From an uncultured Aquimarina sp. (GTDB lineage: Bacteria; Bacteroidota; Bacteroidia; Flavobacteriales; Flavobacteriaceae): a stretch of DNA of 11,791 bases. A model generated the notes under the pieces. That model ran no database searches. It saw nothing but the letters and a program-made list of their open reading frames with translations, and was not told the DNA's origin. This document shows positions 1 through 6,503 of this stretch, piece after piece. The position numbers and the translations under genes are program-made. The stretch spans positions 1 through 11,791 of the forward strand of contig CALGNG010000373.1 of assembly GCA_937958735.1 (NCBI GenBank), in the 5' to 3' direction. The number at the start of each line of letters is the position of its first letter. The first letter of the stretch is position 1.

Positions 1-218
1 AATAACATTAACACTGTAAACTTTAACAAGACCGATGCATTATCTTTCTGTACTCCTAAATCTATAGCTAGCTCTAAGAATTTTGGTCTTGCCACGGCAA
101 AACCAGAGACTGCCACAGCCGTTATGGTTACTAATGCAAACACCCCTTTATAAGGCTTTGCAAAAGCAAGCAACTTTTTTAGAATACTTAAATCGTATGG
201 GTTTTCGCTTTTACTCAT
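1..218 (-). CDS. ABC exporter (ATP-binding/permease fusion type), N-terminal fragment
   Basis: The 72 visible residues begin MSKSENPYDLSILKKLLAF, followed by AKPYKGVFALVTITAVAVSG. That is a short cytoplasmic, basic N-terminus leading into a first membrane helix, as at the start of the transmembrane domain of MsbA/lipid-type ABC half exporters. The gene reads leftward and is cut by the window edge, so the remaining helices and the nucleotide-binding domain are not seen. Its ATG (218-216) shares one base with the truA stop (TAATG), so the two are almost certainly co-transcribed and translationally coupled. The substrate cannot be inferred. The family call rests on the short N-terminal pattern and on my recollection that an ABC exporter often follows truA in Flavobacteriia. 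Confidence is therefore moderate for the family and low for any finer role. Confidence 0.7.
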   Translation of the reverse strand, partial: MSKSENPYDLSILKKLLAFAKPYKGVFALVTITAVAVSGFAVARPKFLELAIDLGVQKDNASVLLKFTVLML

Positions 219-964
219 TAAATTAGTTTCGTCTTTTCCGGATAAGAAACTTGCGTTAAATATAATCCTTTTGCTGGCACAGAATATCCTGCTTCTCCTC
301 TATTTTGAGAAATAATAATCCTATCTATATCTTCTACTTTCATTTTACCTAAACCAATTTCCAATAAAGTACCTACTATAGCTCTTACCATATTACGCAA
401 AAAACGATTTGCCGATATTTTAAAAATTAAAATATCTTGCTCTTGTTCCCAAAATGCATAATACAATTCACAGTTATAAGTCTTCACATCGGTCTTAGAC
501 TTACTAAAACATTTAAAATTAGTATAATCCAGCATTTTTTTTGCAGCACTATTCATTGCTAACACATCTAATTCCTTAGAAACACAACAAGCACTTGTAG
601 TTTCAAATGGGTTCTTAGAGGTTGCTACTCGGTATTCGTAAGCTCTTGCAGTAGCATCAAACCTAGCGTGTGCTTCTGGGTTAACTTGATATAATGTTTC
701 TATAGCTATGGATTCTGGTAAAAACGAATTTAACTTAAACACCATAGAATCCAAGTCTAAAGCTTTTTCCACATTAAAATGCGCTACCATAAATTTAGCA
801 TGTACTCCTGCATCGGTTCTTCCTGCTCCTACAATAGAAATTTCTTCTCTTAACAAAGTAGACAATGCTTGCTCTATAGTTTCTTGTACCGAAACGGCAT
901 TGGGTTGTATTTGCCAACCATGAAAATTAGCACCATTATAGGAAAGTTCAATAAAATACCTCAA
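218..964 (-). CDS. truA: tRNA pseudouridine synthase A
   Basis: TruA converts U38-U40 in the anticodon stem-loop of many tRNAs to pseudouridine in the cytoplasm. The protein starts (M/L)RYFIELSYNGANFHGWQ, the usual N-terminus, and has the catalytic motif GAGRTDAGVHA with the nucleophile Asp at about residue 51. The C-terminal NRFLRNMVRAIVGTLLEIG block is also typical. At 248 residues it has normal family length. I chose the TTG at 964-962. The reading frame is open to an earlier TTG at 994-992, which would add 10 residues, but that codon lies inside a consensus -7 promoter element and would not be transcribed from it. There is no Shine-Dalgarno sequence, as usual in this phylum. It is the first gene of a minus-strand unit with the ABC exporter and is divergent from the Lnb gene. 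Confidence 0.95.
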   Translation of the reverse strand: MRYFIELSYNGANFHGWQIQPNAVSVQETIEQALSTLLREEISIVGAGRTDAGVHAKFMVAHFNVEKALDLDSMVFKLNSFLPESIAIETLYQVNPEAHARFDATARAYEYRVATSKNPFETTSACCVSKELDVLAMNSAAKKMLDYTNFKCFSKSKTDVKTYNCELYYAFWEQEQDILIFKISANRFLRNMVRAIVGTLLEIGLGKMKVEDIDRIIISQNRGEAGYSVPAKGLYLTQVSYPEKTKLI

Positions 965-991
965 ATCTTGAATTTTGTGTATAAATTTACA

Positions 992-999
992 CAAAGATA
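992..999 (-). promoter_or_regulatory. Bacteroidota -7 promoter element for truA
   Basis: On the minus strand the bases read TATCTTTG, a full match to the Bacteroidota -7 consensus TAnnTTTG. Nineteen bases further upstream (1019-1022) the sequence is TTTT, a partial match to the -33 element TTTG. Transcription would begin near 985, leaving a leader of roughly 20 bases before the TTG at 964. This element decides the truA start choice, because the more upstream TTG is part of the element itself. Confidence 0.6.
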
Positions 1000-1052
1000 G
1001 GATCTTTCCATACCCCTTAAAAATTTTACAACCGCTTTAAAGTTCTTTTTAA

Positions 1053-2156
1053 TTGAAAACAAAAGTTATTACGCTACTGTCCTTATTGTTTGTTGCCTTT
1101 GCTTACGCTCTACAACCTCCAAAAGTTAGTCTATTAACTTTTGCTACAGGAAATGAATCGCATTCTGTTTTTGGACATACAGCCATTAGAGTACAAGATC
1201 CTTATCAAGAAACCGATTTAGTTTATAATTTTGGAGTTTTTGATTTTGACACCCCATACTTCCTTGCTAAGTTTTGCACAGGAACTATGGATTATAAACT
1301 AGGCATTCAAGACTACCAATCTACTCTTTCCTATTATTTTTCTGCCAACAGGCAAATATACGAGCAGACATTACAACTTTCTAAAGAGCAAACCACTAAG
1401 CTAATTAACAAACTGGAATATTTATATCGTCCAGAAAACAGGTATTACCGATATCGTTTCTTAGGCAGAAATTGCAGTACCGAGGTTAGAGATTTACTTT
1501 TTGAAGAAATAGAGGGTACAAATTATACATCACAAGAAACCAATCGCACTTTTAGGAATTACTTAGATGACTATACTAGACCTACCCCTTGGTTTAAATT
1601 TGGAATTAATTTAGCATTAGGCAGTAATATTGACAAAAAAATAGACACTTACCAACTAATGTTCTTGCCAGATTACCTTTCTTCCGAGATAGACAAAACT
1701 ACACTACACAACAAACCCTTAGCTCTTAAAGCTTCTAAAACACTATCTCAATTAAAACCTTTAAACGAAAACAAGTGGCACCTTACTCCATTTATGGTTT
1801 TTGCTTTTCTGTTTATCGTAATGGTTTTTGGCAAGTCTACTTTCCTAATCCGCTCTTATGTCTTTGCCGTGGGTATTATGGGAATAGTTATTTTAGTTAT
1901 TAGTTTATTTTCCGAACATCCAGAAGTTTTAAACAATTACAACCTACTATGGCTAAATCCTCTTTATTTATTAAGTTTTGCTTTTAGCTTTACATCTCTT
2001 AAAAAAGCACATAAAACATTATCTACCATTTTGGTTTTATGTTTACTTGCTACACTTGGTGTATGGTTTTCTAATATCCAAGGATACGATATTGCTTTTT
2101 TCCCAATCCTAATTACGTTATTATGGATTAACCTAAAGCAAAGTCAAAACGCTTAG
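1053..2156 (+). CDS. lnb: Probable lipoprotein N-acyltransferase Lnb (DUF4105 domain plus five-helix membrane domain)
   Basis: This 367-residue protein has an N-terminal hydrophobic signal or anchor (residues 4-19). A periplasmic DUF4105/Lnb-type domain follows (about 24-215), and the C-terminal third carries about five membrane helices (roughly 244-260, 265-286, 298-313, 322-340, 346-360). Key motifs are FGHTAIRV (40-47, candidate catalytic His42) and GRNCSTEVRDLL (138-149, candidate catalytic Cys141), the papain-like His/Cys pair of this family. As I recall, family members in Bacteroidota transfer an acyl chain to the amino group of lipoprotein N-terminal cysteines, replacing Lnt. That role is inferred here from domain layout. 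The start is TTG; it gives a clean signal sequence MKTKVITLLSLLFVAFAYA and no ATG fits better. The metallophosphoesterase gene follows after 22 bases, probably in one operon. Alternative: a DUF4105 protein of other function. Confidence 0.78.
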   Translation: MKTKVITLLSLLFVAFAYALQPPKVSLLTFATGNESHSVFGHTAIRVQDPYQETDLVYNFGVFDFDTPYFLAKFCTGTMDYKLGIQDYQSTLSYYFSANRQIYEQTLQLSKEQTTKLINKLEYLYRPENRYYRYRFLGRNCSTEVRDLLFEEIEGTNYTSQETNRTFRNYLDDYTRPTPWFKFGINLALGSNIDKKIDTYQLMFLPDYLSSEIDKTTLHNKPLALKASKTLSQLKPLNENKWHLTPFMVFAFLFIVMVFGKSTFLIRSYVFAVGIMGIVILVISLFSEHPEVLNNYNLLWLNPLYLLSFAFSFTSLKKAHKTLSTILVLCLLATLGVWFSNIQGYDIAFFPILITLLWINLKQSQNA

Positions 2157-2178
2157 ACAACAACAGCACACTTATCAC

Positions 2179-2679
2179 ATGAAAATTTTATTACTTAGCG
2201 ACACCCATAGCCATATGGACGACCGTATTTTACACTATGCCTCCGAAGCAGACGAGGTATGGCATGCTGGAGATATTGGAGATTTAGAGGTTACCGATAA
2301 ACTGCAAGAAATTAGCAAACTTAGAGCTGTTTACGGCAATATAGACGACCACATAATACGCGCACAATTCCCGCTACACCAACGCTTTAACTGCAATGGT
2401 GTCGACGTATGGATAACACATATTGGAGGATACCCTCCTAAATATAATGTAAATACACGTGATGAAATAAAAGCCAATCCTCCTAAGCTTTTTATTTGTG
2501 GACATTCGCATATTCTAAAAGTAATTCCCGACAGCCGATACAGTTTAATACACATGAATCCTGGGGCTTGTGGTATTTATGGGTTTCACAAAACACGAAC
2601 CATGCTTAGATTCGAAATAAACAGTGGGAAAATCGAAAACTTAGAGGTAATAGAATTAGGCCCAAAAAGCAAAATTTAA
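2179..2679 (+). CDS. YfcE/MJ0936-type metallophosphoesterase
   Basis: This cytoplasmic single-domain calcineurin-like phosphoesterase has 166 residues, normal length for the small YfcE/MJ0936 group. All metal-ligand motifs are visible: SDTH (Asp8, His10), GDIGD (Asp32), GNID (Asn54, with Asp56 where many superfamily members have His or Asp), ITHIGG (His81) and GHSH (His109, His111). The family binds two metal ions and hydrolyses phosphodiesters or phosphomonoesters, typically tested with artificial substrates; the physiological substrate is not predictable. The 22-base gap to the upstream Lnb gene suggests co-transcription. The 104-base gap to rseP leaves room for a separate promoter. There is no signal peptide. 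Confidence 0.92.
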   Translation: MKILLLSDTHSHMDDRILHYASEADEVWHAGDIGDLEVTDKLQEISKLRAVYGNIDDHIIRAQFPLHQRFNCNGVDVWITHIGGYPPKYNVNTRDEIKANPPKLFICGHSHILKVIPDSRYSLIHMNPGACGIYGFHKTRTMLRFEINSGKIENLEVIELGPKSKI

Positions 2680-2697
2680 TTCACTTAAAAGTTATTA

Positions 2698-2769
2698 TTT
2701 GTCTTTAATCTTTAATTACATAGACTTTATTTAGTTTCTTTTTACAGAGCATTTGTTTATGTACTTTTA
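2698..2769 (+). promoter_or_regulatory. Weak promoter candidates upstream of rseP
   Basis: Two imperfect matches to the Bacteroidota pattern lie in the 104-base gap. The first is TTTG at 2698-2701, then exactly 19 bases, then TAGACTTT at 2721-2728; the -33 and spacing are good and the -7 is poor. The second is TTTT at 2739-2742, then 19 bases, then TACTTTTA at 2762-2769; the -7 differs from TAnnTTTG only in its last base and lies 14 bases before the ATG. Neither is convincing alone, but together they make independent transcription of rseP plausible. Confidence 0.3.
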
Positions 2770-2783
2770 CCAAAAAAAATAAT

Positions 2784-4079
2784 ATGGAGCTCCTATCTAA
2801 AATAGGTCAATTTATACTAATGATATCTATACTCGTGATACTTCATGAATTTGGACATTATATTCCTGCAAAAATTTTTAAAACAAAAATTGAAAAATTC
2901 TTTCTTTTCTTTGATGTAAAATTTGCTCTATTTAAAAAGAAGATAGGCGATACCACATGGGGTATTGGCTGGCTCCCACTTGGCGGTTATGTAAAAATTG
3001 CTGGAATGATTGACGAGAGTATGGATCGCGATCAAATGGCTAAACCTCCACAGCCGTGGGAATTTAGATCTAAACCTGCATGGCAACGTTTAATTATTAT
3101 GTGTGGTGGGGTTATTGTTAACTTCTTATTGGGTTGGTTTGTGTTTTCTGGATTGTTATACACCCATGGGGATACTTACATCCCTACAGATCGTCTAAAA
3201 AACGGTCTCCAGATAGACTCTATAGGGCAGGCTATTGGCCTAAAGACAGGGGACAAAATAATTAGTGTAGATGGCAAACCCGTAAAACGCTTAATGGAAG
3301 CTACCATAGAGATCCTTTTAGGAGACCAAGCAACGGTAGAAAGAGAAGGCAAACAGATAACTCTTAATTTTACTGCCGAGCATAAAAAATTGATGTTACA
3401 AAAGCAATCCCAGATTGCCATGCCCCAGATAGAATCTATATTAGACACTGTACTCCCTAATTCTATTGCCGCATCTATTGGCCTACAAAAAGGAGATCAT
3501 ATTATAGAGGCTAATGGCACAAACACCACCTTGTGGAAAGATCTGGTTACACAAATTACTAGTAACAAAAATAATACTTTACAACTAACCATATTAAGAG
3601 ATGGGGTTTCCTTACAAAAAACAGCAGCTCTTGATAGTAGCGGAAAACTGGGTATTGGCCCTTCTTTCTCCCACTTATATGTTACAGATAAATACAGCCT
3701 TACGGAATCCATACCTGCTGGATTACATAAGGCCATTTGGACTCTTTCTTTCCAAATTCGCCAATTTAAACTTTTCTTTAACAAAAAGACCGAAGCCTAT
3801 AAAGAGATGCATGGTCCTGTAGGAATTGTAAAACAAATGCCATCGGATTGGAACACTACACGTTTCTGGTCTCAACTAGCCATGTTTTCTTTATGGCTGG
3901 GATTTGTAAACATATTACCTATACCCGCCTTAGATGGTGGACATGTAATGTTTCTATTATATGAAATAATTTCTGGAAGAAAACCTAGCCAACGTGTTTT
4001 AGAAGTAGGTCAAGTTATCGGCTTTGTCTTAACCATGGGACTAATGCTAATAATTACTCTATTTAACGACATTTTTTAA
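2784..4079 (+). CDS. rseP: RIP metalloprotease RseP (site-2 protease)
   Basis: This intramembrane zinc protease of the S2P/M50 family cleaves membrane-anchored substrates such as anti-sigma factors after a first cut outside the membrane. The zinc motif HEFGH lies in the first membrane helix (His21, Glu22, His25). The GGYVKIAGM strand is at 67-75. A second hydrophobic segment spans about 102-125. Two tandem PDZ domains follow (about 145-195 and 218-285, each with a GLKTGD or GLQKGD carboxylate-loop sequence). The third metal ligand is in NILPIPALDGG (Asp384), and the last helix is about 408-427. Length (431) and domain order are normal for a two-PDZ RseP. It is the last gene before a strong terminator. 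No anti-sigma factor or sigma gene is next to it here, so its substrate is not indicated by context. Confidence 0.96.
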   Translation: MELLSKIGQFILMISILVILHEFGHYIPAKIFKTKIEKFFLFFDVKFALFKKKIGDTTWGIGWLPLGGYVKIAGMIDESMDRDQMAKPPQPWEFRSKPAWQRLIIMCGGVIVNFLLGWFVFSGLLYTHGDTYIPTDRLKNGLQIDSIGQAIGLKTGDKIISVDGKPVKRLMEATIEILLGDQATVEREGKQITLNFTAEHKKLMLQKQSQIAMPQIESILDTVLPNSIAASIGLQKGDHIIEANGTNTTLWKDLVTQITSNKNNTLQLTILRDGVSLQKTAALDSSGKLGIGPSFSHLYVTDKYSLTESIPAGLHKAIWTLSFQIRQFKLFFNKKTEAYKEMHGPVGIVKQMPSDWNTTRFWSQLAMFSLWLGFVNILPIPALDGGHVMFLLYEIISGRKPSQRVLEVGQVIGFVLTMGLMLIITLFNDIF

Positions 4080-4081
4080 TT

Positions 4082-4108
4082 TTGAGAAAAGTCAATAATT
4101 TTTCTCAA
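4082..4108 (+). other. Inverted repeat directly after the rseP stop
   Basis: TTGAGAAAA (4082-4090) and TTTTCTCAA (4100-4108) are a perfect 9-bp inverted repeat with a 9-base loop, starting three bases after the rseP stop codon. No T-run follows, so it is not an intrinsic terminator by itself. It could protect the mRNA 3' end or be chance in AT-rich DNA. Confidence 0.35.
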
Positions 4109-4173
4109 TTACCCCGCCAACATACAACTTAAAGATTTACTTTATTTCTTTGTTAAATTTTTAATCTCTTTCC

Positions 4174-4214
4174 AACACATCGTTATTTTTTAAATAATGA
4201 TGTGTTTTTTTTTT
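4174..4214 (+). terminator. Intrinsic terminator after rseP
   Basis: The stem AACACATCGTTATTT (4174-4188) pairs over 15 bases with 4192-4206, with a single G-U wobble at 4182/4198 and a 3-base loop. It runs straight into ten Ts (4205-4214). This is a textbook rho-independent terminator on the plus strand and separates rseP from the GH5 gene. The rest of the 315-base gap 4080-4394 holds the inverted repeat at 4082-4108 and AT-rich sequence in which I see no convincing -7/-33 pair for the GH5 gene. Confidence 0.88.
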
Positions 4215-4394
4215 ACAAAAACAATTCTATAATTAACAAAAAAACACGATTAATGGTCTTCATCCTTAATACCCCTTAGAGGCTTTAAAGGCTTCTCTTA
4301 CACATCCCCATTAATGTCTTTTTTTTACATAAAAACTAAATATTTTTTTCTAGTTTTATTCAGTACAACAACTAAAAAACTAACACAAATTAAG

Positions 4395-5900
4395 ATGAAA
4401 AACAAAACTTTACTAACATTTATCGCGGCCTTTGTCGCATCAATTATTCAAATTAACGCGCAATGCTCCCCCAATTGGCTTAGCACCAAAGGCAACAAAT
4501 TAGTCGACAGCAATAACTCCGAAGTTATTTTAGCTGGAGTAAATTGGTCTGGTTTTGAAGCCAGTATAGGGGTCTTGGAAGGTTTGTACGCACGCGATAT
4601 GTATAGTGCTTTGGAACAAATTAAAGATCTTGGCTTTAACTGCGTCCGCATTCCATGGGCCAACAGTATATTAAGAGATGGTGCTACGTACCAAGCCGCA
4701 AATTATTGGGTAAAAGATTCCTATGGTTACGACGGTACACCAGAAGCTGGACCGTATTCTAATTTGGATTTACAAGACATTACTAAACCTATAGAGGTAA
4801 TGGACTTGATCGTAAATTGGTGTCAAGAAAATGATATGAAAATAATTTTAGATTGTCATTCTAGAGAACCTAACGGATACCTTACCGAAAAAACATGGTT
4901 TACCAACATTACTTCCGAAGAGCAATGGATTGAAGATTGGGTTTTTATGGCAAATCGCTATAAAGACAATAGCGCTGTTATTGGAATGGATATTAATAAC
5001 GAACCTAATGGAAAAATAGATAACCCTGTGGGAGCTCGTTGGGGTACAGGAGGAAAATACGATTGGAAATTAGCCGCAGAAAAATGTGGAAACGCCATAT
5101 TGGAAGTAAATCCTAATGTACTTATTCTTGTAGAAGGAATAGAGGCCTATAACAAACCTAACGGAGATACCACATCTTATTGGTGGGGAGGGAATTTACA
5201 AGGTGTTAGAGAACACCCTATTCAACTTTCTATCCCAGAAAAACTAATGTACTCTCCGCATGAGTATGGCCCTACTGTTTTTAATCAAACTTGGTTTTCT
5301 GCCCCTGATTTCCCTAATAATATGCGAGATATATGGGAAGAACAATTCAACTTTATACATACTCAAGAAATCTCTCCTTTACTAATTGGAGAATTAGGCA
5401 TAAAAGAAGAAGGAGGAAAAGACGAACAATGGTTTAAAGAATTTATCAACTTTATAAAAGAAAAAAAACTTCACTTTACTTTTTGGACGTTTAACCCCAA
5501 CTCTGGAGACACTGGAGGGATTTTAGGTCTTAATGGACCTTCTGACTTTGATAATGTTGTACAATGGAAAATGGATTACTTAAAACCTATTTTATCTCAA
5601 CCAATCCCAAATTGTACCGAAAAATCGGTTTTATCTATAATCGATTTCGAAAAAGAAGTAAATCCAAGCTTTACTATTACTCCTAACCCAAGTAATGGTG
5701 CTATTTACATTAACAACAGTAATTCTAAAATAAACAGTATTAGCATATATACTTTAACAGGAAAAACAATTTACACTTTAAATAATGTAAATTCTAAAGA
5801 AGTAAATATTGATATTACAAATTTCGCAAAAGGGGTATACATTGTAAAAGTAGAAAGCCTTCAAAAAACAATACAGACTTTAAAGCTTATTAGAAACTAA
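4395..5900 (+). CDS. Secreted GH5 endoglucanase (E1-like, subfamily GH5_1) with T9SS sorting domain
   Basis: This 501-residue enzyme probably cleaves beta-1,4-glucan (cellulose-like) chains outside the cell. A signal peptide (1-22, ending INA before QCSPN) is followed by a GH5 barrel (about 28-402). Hallmarks are GVNWSGFE (48-55), VRIPW (Arg85), LDCH (His155), DINNEP (acid/base Glu203), SPHEY (His289, Tyr291), IGELG (nucleophile Glu333) and TFWTFNPNSGDTGGIL (Trp364). The line GNLQG...FPNN...SGDTGGIL is close to Acidothermus E1-type GH5_1 as I remember it. Residues about 427-501 (TPNPSNG, TGKTIY, NFAKGVYIVKV) form a type A T9SS sorting domain, so it leaves by the Por system. I chose the ATG at 4395 because an in-frame ATG at 4314 would put 27 extra residues before a proper signal peptide. 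It is a single-gene unit. Other beta-glucan specificities are possible. Confidence 0.92.
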   Translation: MKNKTLLTFIAAFVASIIQINAQCSPNWLSTKGNKLVDSNNSEVILAGVNWSGFEASIGVLEGLYARDMYSALEQIKDLGFNCVRIPWANSILRDGATYQAANYWVKDSYGYDGTPEAGPYSNLDLQDITKPIEVMDLIVNWCQENDMKIILDCHSREPNGYLTEKTWFTNITSEEQWIEDWVFMANRYKDNSAVIGMDINNEPNGKIDNPVGARWGTGGKYDWKLAAEKCGNAILEVNPNVLILVEGIEAYNKPNGDTTSYWWGGNLQGVREHPIQLSIPEKLMYSPHEYGPTVFNQTWFSAPDFPNNMRDIWEEQFNFIHTQEISPLLIGELGIKEEGGKDEQWFKEFINFIKEKKLHFTFWTFNPNSGDTGGILGLNGPSDFDNVVQWKMDYLKPILSQPIPNCTEKSVLSIIDFEKEVNPSFTITPNPSNGAIYINNSNSKINSISIYTLTGKTIYTLNNVNSKEVNIDITNFAKGVYIVKVESLQKTIQTLKLIRN

Positions 5901-5939
5901 TCTAATTAGATAAACCACATAATTATTATAAATTTTTAT

Positions 5940-5985
5940 TGGGGGTTACGTTTTACTAAAAAAAATCCATAACCTCCAGTAAAAC
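5940..5985 (+). other. Two interleaved, mutually exclusive stems downstream of the GH5 gene
   Basis: Segment A, GGGGGTTA (5941-5948), can pair with TAACCTCC (5970-5977; one G-U, plus T5940-A5978). Segment B, GTTTTACT (5950-5957), can pair perfectly with AGTAAAAC (5978-5985). The order is A-B-A'-B', so the two stems cannot form as nested hairpins. No T-run follows either stem. It lies 40 bases after the GH5 stop and may be a 3' mRNA structure; chance is not excluded. Confidence 0.4.
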
Positions 5986-6048
5986 AAATAAGTATATTCT
6001 ATTTCTTTTAAAGAAGAAAATAAAATATAAAAAAAAGACTTAAAATAT

Positions 6049-6079
6049 TTTGCCAAAACGTTTATTCGTTATATATTTG
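6049..6079 (+). promoter_or_regulatory. Consensus Bacteroidota promoter of tRNA-Asn copy 1
   Basis: TTTG (6049-6052), a 19-base spacer (6053-6071) and TATATTTG (6072-6079) give a full match to the Bacteroidota housekeeping promoter. Transcription would start near 6085, about 87 bases before the tRNA. Confidence 0.88.
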
Positions 6080-6124
6080 CACCCGCCTAGGGAAACAAAC
6101 TTAGTCAAAACAAAGAAATGCAAC

Positions 6125-6145
6125 GCAAAAGCTGATAATTTTTGC
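6125..6145 (+). ncRNA. Structured leader stem-loop, tRNA-Asn copy 1
   Basis: GCAAAA (6125-6130) pairs with TTTTGC (6140-6145) around the 9-base loop GCTGATAAT. The same loop is present at the same place in the second unit (6377-6397), where two of the six stem pairs differ by changes on both sides: C-G here is T-A there, and A-T here is G-C there. A possible second stem, CTAGG/CTTAG (6087-6091 and 6100-6104), precedes it. A short GTTC/GAAC stem (6157-6160 and 6166-6169) sits two bases before the tRNA. The function is unknown; antitermination or processing are possibilities. Confidence 0.55.
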
Positions 6146-6171
6146 ACTTTGAAATAGTTCTATATGAACAT

Positions 6172-6245
6172 TCCTCCTTAGCTCAGTTGGTTAGAGCATC
6201 TGACTGTTAATCAGAGGGTCCTTGGTTCGAGTCCAAGAGGGGGAG
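6172..6245 (+). tRNA. tRNA-Asn (anticodon GTT), copy 1
   Basis: All four arms can be drawn in the 74 bases. The acceptor is TCCTCCT with AGGGGGA (one T-G pair). The D arm is GCTC/GAGC. The anticodon stem TCTGA/TCAGA has loop CTGTTAA, giving anticodon GUU. The T arm CTTGG/CCAAG has loop TTCGAGT. The discriminator base is G. CCA is not encoded; the next bases are CTA. It is identical to copy 2. Confidence 0.97.
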
Positions 6246-6250
6246 CTAAT

Positions 6251-6287
6251 AAAGCCAGTAAATAATATGTTTTACTGGCTTTTTTTA
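6251..6287 (+). terminator. Intrinsic terminator of tRNA-Asn copy 1
   Basis: AAAGCCAGTAAA (6251-6262) and TTTACTGGCTTT (6271-6282) form a perfect 12-bp stem with an 8-base loop, ending in a run of eight Ts (6280-6287). It starts five bases after the tRNA. Confidence 0.92.
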
Positions 6288-6322
6288 TTTCATATTATTT
6301 AGGAATCAAATTAATTCGTTTA

Positions 6323-6330
6323 TATATTTG
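6323..6330 (+). promoter_or_regulatory. -7 promoter element of tRNA-Asn copy 2
   Basis: TATATTTG matches the Bacteroidota -7 consensus and lies in a block (ATTCGTT, then the -7, then GCACCCGC) shared with the first unit. At the 19-base spacing the -33 position reads TAGG instead of TTTG, so this promoter looks weaker than that of copy 1, unless an adjacent TTTA is used. Confidence 0.72.
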
Positions 6331-6376
6331 CACCCGCTTATAGCATTAGCTTAAAGCAAAAGTTCTTAAAAGCTAC

Positions 6377-6397
6377 GTGAAAGCTGATAATTTTCAC
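6377..6397 (+). ncRNA. Structured leader stem-loop, tRNA-Asn copy 2
   Basis: GTGAAA (6377-6382) pairs with TTTCAC (6392-6397) around the loop GCTGATAAT, the same 9 bases as in copy 1. The two compensatory differences from copy 1 (second and third pairs) keep the stem intact while the bases before it are strongly diverged. The GTTC/GAAC mini-stem next to the tRNA is kept too (6410-6413 and 6419-6422). Its 5-base loop is TACAT here and TATAT in copy 1. Confidence 0.55.
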
Positions 6398-6424
6398 ATT
6401 TTTATTATAGTTCTACATGAACAT

Positions 6425-6498
6425 TCCTCCTTAGCTCAGTTGGTTAGAGCATCTGACTGTTAATCAGAGGGTCCTTGGTTCGAGTCCAAGAGGGGGAG
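6425..6498 (+). tRNA. tRNA-Asn (anticodon GTT), copy 2
   Basis: This copy is identical over all 74 bases to the one at 6172-6245, with the same cloverleaf and GUU anticodon. Here the discriminator G is followed by CCA (6499-6501), so the 3' end appears encoded. That CCA is part of a short tandem repeat (CCAGTAAAG then CCAGTAAAC) reaching into the terminator, and may be accidental. Confidence 0.97.
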
Positions 6499-6503
6499 CC
6501 AGT

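Noticed and set aside
4314..4394. Upstream ATG for the GH5 gene (27 extra residues)
   Set aside because: The extra residues would bury the signal peptide that begins neatly at the ATG at 4395.
5941..5985. H-type pseudoknot
   Set aside because: The loops crossing the stems would be 1 and 0 bases long, too short to span 8-bp helices, so alternative hairpins fit better.
6119..6136. Five-codon leader peptide ATG CAA CGC AAA AGC TGA before tRNA-Asn copy 1
   Set aside because: It is not preserved in the copy 2 leader, and the conserved part is the RNA stem-loop instead.
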